Below are positions 62,625-64,000 of a DNA stretch of 64,000 bases, piece by piece (position 1 is the stretch's first letter; each line of letters begins with the position of its first letter). The stretch spans positions 55,836-119,835 of the forward strand of contig JAOADG010000012.1 in NCBI GenBank assembly GCA_026417415.1, written 5' to 3'. The position numbers were made by a program, and so were the translations under genes. The stretch comes from a bacterium (GTDB lineage: Bacteria; Electryoneota; JAOADG01). The notes beneath the pieces are model-generated. The model saw only the letters and a list, made by a program, of their open reading frames with translations. It was not told where the DNA came from and did no database searches.

Positions 62625-63214
62625 AAATTGGATTAACGATTTTAACCATCATTATAGGAGGATTGATGACTAACCAACTTTATGCATCAGAATGGGAAAT
62701 TGATCCCAACCACAGTTCTATTGAATTTGCAGTTAAGCACATGATGATTTCTACTGTGAAAGGTGAATTCAAAAAGTACAATGCATCTATTCAATTTGAC
62801 AATGCTAAGCCAGAGATTGCGAAAATTGAGGCACAAATAGATGTCAGTTCCATTGATACTCGCAATTCACAACGTGATGAACATCTAAAAAGTGCTGACT
62901 TTTTTGATGTAACGAAGTACCCGCAAATGACCTTCAAATCAAAAAAGATTACTAAAATCAATGGAAATAAATATCAAGTGATTGGCGATCTTACTATTAA
63001 AGGAGTTACCAAAGAAATTATTTTAGAAGGTGAAGGTTTTTCACCAATTCTTAAAAACCCATGGGGGAAAATGGTAACCGGTGTACATGCCACTGCGTTC
63101 TTAAATCGAAAAGATTATGGACTAACTTGGAATGCTGCATTAGAAACAGGGGGAGTATTAGTAGGAGAAGAAGTTAAAATTGAGCTCAATTTAGAGTTAG
63201 TGAAAAAAGATTGA
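62621..63214 (+). CDS. yceI: YceI-family periplasmic lipocalin-like protein
   Basis: A 197-residue exported protein with a signal peptide (cut after YAS, about residue 23). WEIDPNHSSIEFAVKHMMISTVKGEF, IDTRNSQRDEHLKSADFFDVTKYPQMTFKS and GDLTIKGVTKEI are textbook YceI signatures. The fold is a beta-barrel that binds isoprenoid-type lipids such as polyprenyl or ubiquinone-like chains. AAGGAGGATAAACCACA precedes the ATG. It is cotranscribed with the MarR gene and followed by a terminator. Confidence 0.96.
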   Translation: MKIGLTILTIIIGGLMTNQLYASEWEIDPNHSSIEFAVKHMMISTVKGEFKKYNASIQFDNAKPEIAKIEAQIDVSSIDTRNSQRDEHLKSADFFDVTKYPQMTFKSKKITKINGNKYQVIGDLTIKGVTKEIILEGEGFSPILKNPWGKMVTGVHATAFLNRKDYGLTWNAALETGGVLVGEEVKIELNLELVKKD

Positions 63215-63244
63215 CTTGATTTCAACGTCTAACAAGTTCGTCAG

Positions 63245-63268
63245 AAAAGGCGCTTTGCGCCTTTTTTT
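63245..63268 (+). terminator. Intrinsic terminator of the MarR-yceI operon
   Basis: AAAAGGCGC-TTT-GCGCCTTTTTTT, a GC-rich stem with a 3-base loop and a long T-run. Confidence 0.92.
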
Positions 63269-63334
63269 ATTGGAAAAAAAATAAAATCGTGTTAATTTTG
63301 TCTGATAATAGAAAACAGACGAAAAGGAGGATGT

Positions 63335-64000
63335 ATGCGATATGTGGTCGTTAGTATAATTCTGACGTTGTGCTTAACAGCAGCTTTTGCAGTTAATCAC
63401 GCGATCGATCCAAAAGTCAATCCTTATTTAAAAAATCCTGTATTCACAGGTTCTGAGGACATTTTTATAGATGCATTTCCCAACTCTTTACCCGAGCCAC
63501 CTCCAATGGTAGATACGATCGGAAATGTTTTTCGTGCTGGTAGAACTTGGTATGATTGTCAACATAATGGTACTATTGGACGTATGTTAGAAATTGATAC
63601 TGCTACAGGTCAAGTACACATGGTGTATATGCGTGGAATTGATTCTGGTGCAACCAACCGACATATTTTCTACAATGTGTTCAATCCAGCCACCAATTCA
63701 TTTTTGTTTGGACAATTTGGTCAAAGAGTTCCACCAGCCACCATTTCAAGATCAGGTTTTACTTCGCTTGGATTATATGCACCTTCCGGAATTCCTTTTG
63801 CTGCATTTCACGAAAACAACCCGCGCGTAAGCGGTTTATCTGCAAATGTTTACTTTGATATTGAATCGGGTATTGGTGCGTTTGTGGCTGATGCACCTAT
63901 GTCTTTGGCTTATTCAGGTGGGACGCAGATTACAGCGATTTGGCCCAGAATTTCAGTAGGACGAAATGGTGTGGTTCATGTCGTTACAACCCAAAGCACC
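63335..64000 (+). CDS. Secreted protein, 3'-truncated by the window edge
   Basis: An open frame of 222 codons running off the right edge. The ATG at 63335 follows AAAAGGAGG; an ATG at 63331 is out of frame. The signal peptide is MRYVVVSIILTLCLTAAFA. The mature part starts VNHAIDPKVNPYLKNPVFTG, and GRTWYDCQHNGTIGRMLEID, VHMVYMRGIDSGATNRHI and NGVVHVVTTQS suggest repeated beta-strand blades like those of a propeller, with possible sorting-domain C-terminus beyond the window. No family was recognised. It was placed from direct reading of the sequence. Confidence 0.75.
   Translation, partial: MRYVVVSIILTLCLTAAFAVNHAIDPKVNPYLKNPVFTGSEDIFIDAFPNSLPEPPPMVDTIGNVFRAGRTWYDCQHNGTIGRMLEIDTATGQVHMVYMRGIDSGATNRHIFYNVFNPATNSFLFGQFGQRVPPATISRSGFTSLGLYAPSGIPFAAFHENNPRVSGLSANVYFDIESGIGAFVADAPMSLAYSGGTQITAIWPRISVGRNGVVHVVTTQST

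Overview
The window is about 64 kb of AT-rich (by eye roughly 36-38% GC) bacterial chromosome. No insertion sequence, prophage, CRISPR array or rRNA is visible. A Por/type IX-type C-terminal sorting domain, FadL-like and TPR-plus-barrel outer-membrane proteins, several lipoproteins, LpoB and CitD/CitE relatives and a thioredoxin-reductase-like ferredoxin-NADP reductase point to a diderm of the Fibrobacterota-Chlorobiota-Bacteroidota (FCB) assemblage or a related candidate phylum. The exact lineage cannot be fixed from the sequence alone. A 2-oxoacid dehydrogenase complex, proline dehydrogenase and c-type cytochrome proteins suggest a respiring heterotroph.

Layout. 1-4828: 3' part of an RNase E/G gene, a large secreted protein with a sorting domain, a DUF3467 protein and a convergent proline dehydrogenase. 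4829-5543: non-coding, with a cluster of TTCAAACGAT repeats. 5544-19281: nine co-directional genes that look like a synthase-dependent exopolysaccharide system. They comprise a KaiC-like/receiver/GGDEF-like regulator with all three signature sites altered, a TPR-beta-barrel exporter, a processive GT2 synthase, three small proteins (two of them paralogous membrane proteins), two membrane-anchored NodB-fold proteins lacking the usual catalytic residues, and an Ig/PKD-type lipoprotein. 19303-24371: histidine phosphatase, GAF/PAS/receiver signalling protein, amylomaltase and tRNA-dihydrouridine synthase. 24665-28806: 2-oxoacid dehydrogenase operon (E1alpha, E1beta, ferritin-like mini-protein, 49-residue coiled-coil protein, E2). 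28923-32122: OPT transporter and an envelope protein.

32271-37842: tight operon of FadL-like porin, ferredoxin-NADP reductase, small membrane protein, 5'-nucleotidase, single-domain response regulator and GT9 glycosyltransferase. 37891-42165: heme-tagged outer-membrane barrel under a perfect-consensus promoter, monoheme cytochrome lipoprotein, SAH/MTA deaminase and GlyQS. 42204-43213: the two RNase P subunits meet tail to tail, rnpB on the plus strand and rpmH-rnpA on the minus strand, with the rnpB terminator overlapping the rnpA stop codon. 43320-50314: DUF4412-like protein, UDP-sugar epimerase, CitD-CitE fusion, CstA, secreted Ntn-hydrolase and a small membrane protein. 50492-54619: tRNA-Thr(CGT), SprT-like protease, MUG-like glycosylase, LpoB and a lipoprotein partner. 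55183-55710: a monocistronic MarR gene of higher GC. 55821-59349: an uncharacterised four-gene membrane operon (DUF6754 type). 59568-64000: dnaK behind a sigma-54-like promoter, a DUF5362-like membrane protein, a MarR-YceI pair with a perfect palindromic operator, and the start of another secreted protein.

The strongest candidates for undescribed biology are the exopolysaccharide operon with its degenerate regulator and pseudo-deacetylases, the four-gene DUF6754 membrane operon, and the convergent, overlapping RNase P subunit genes.
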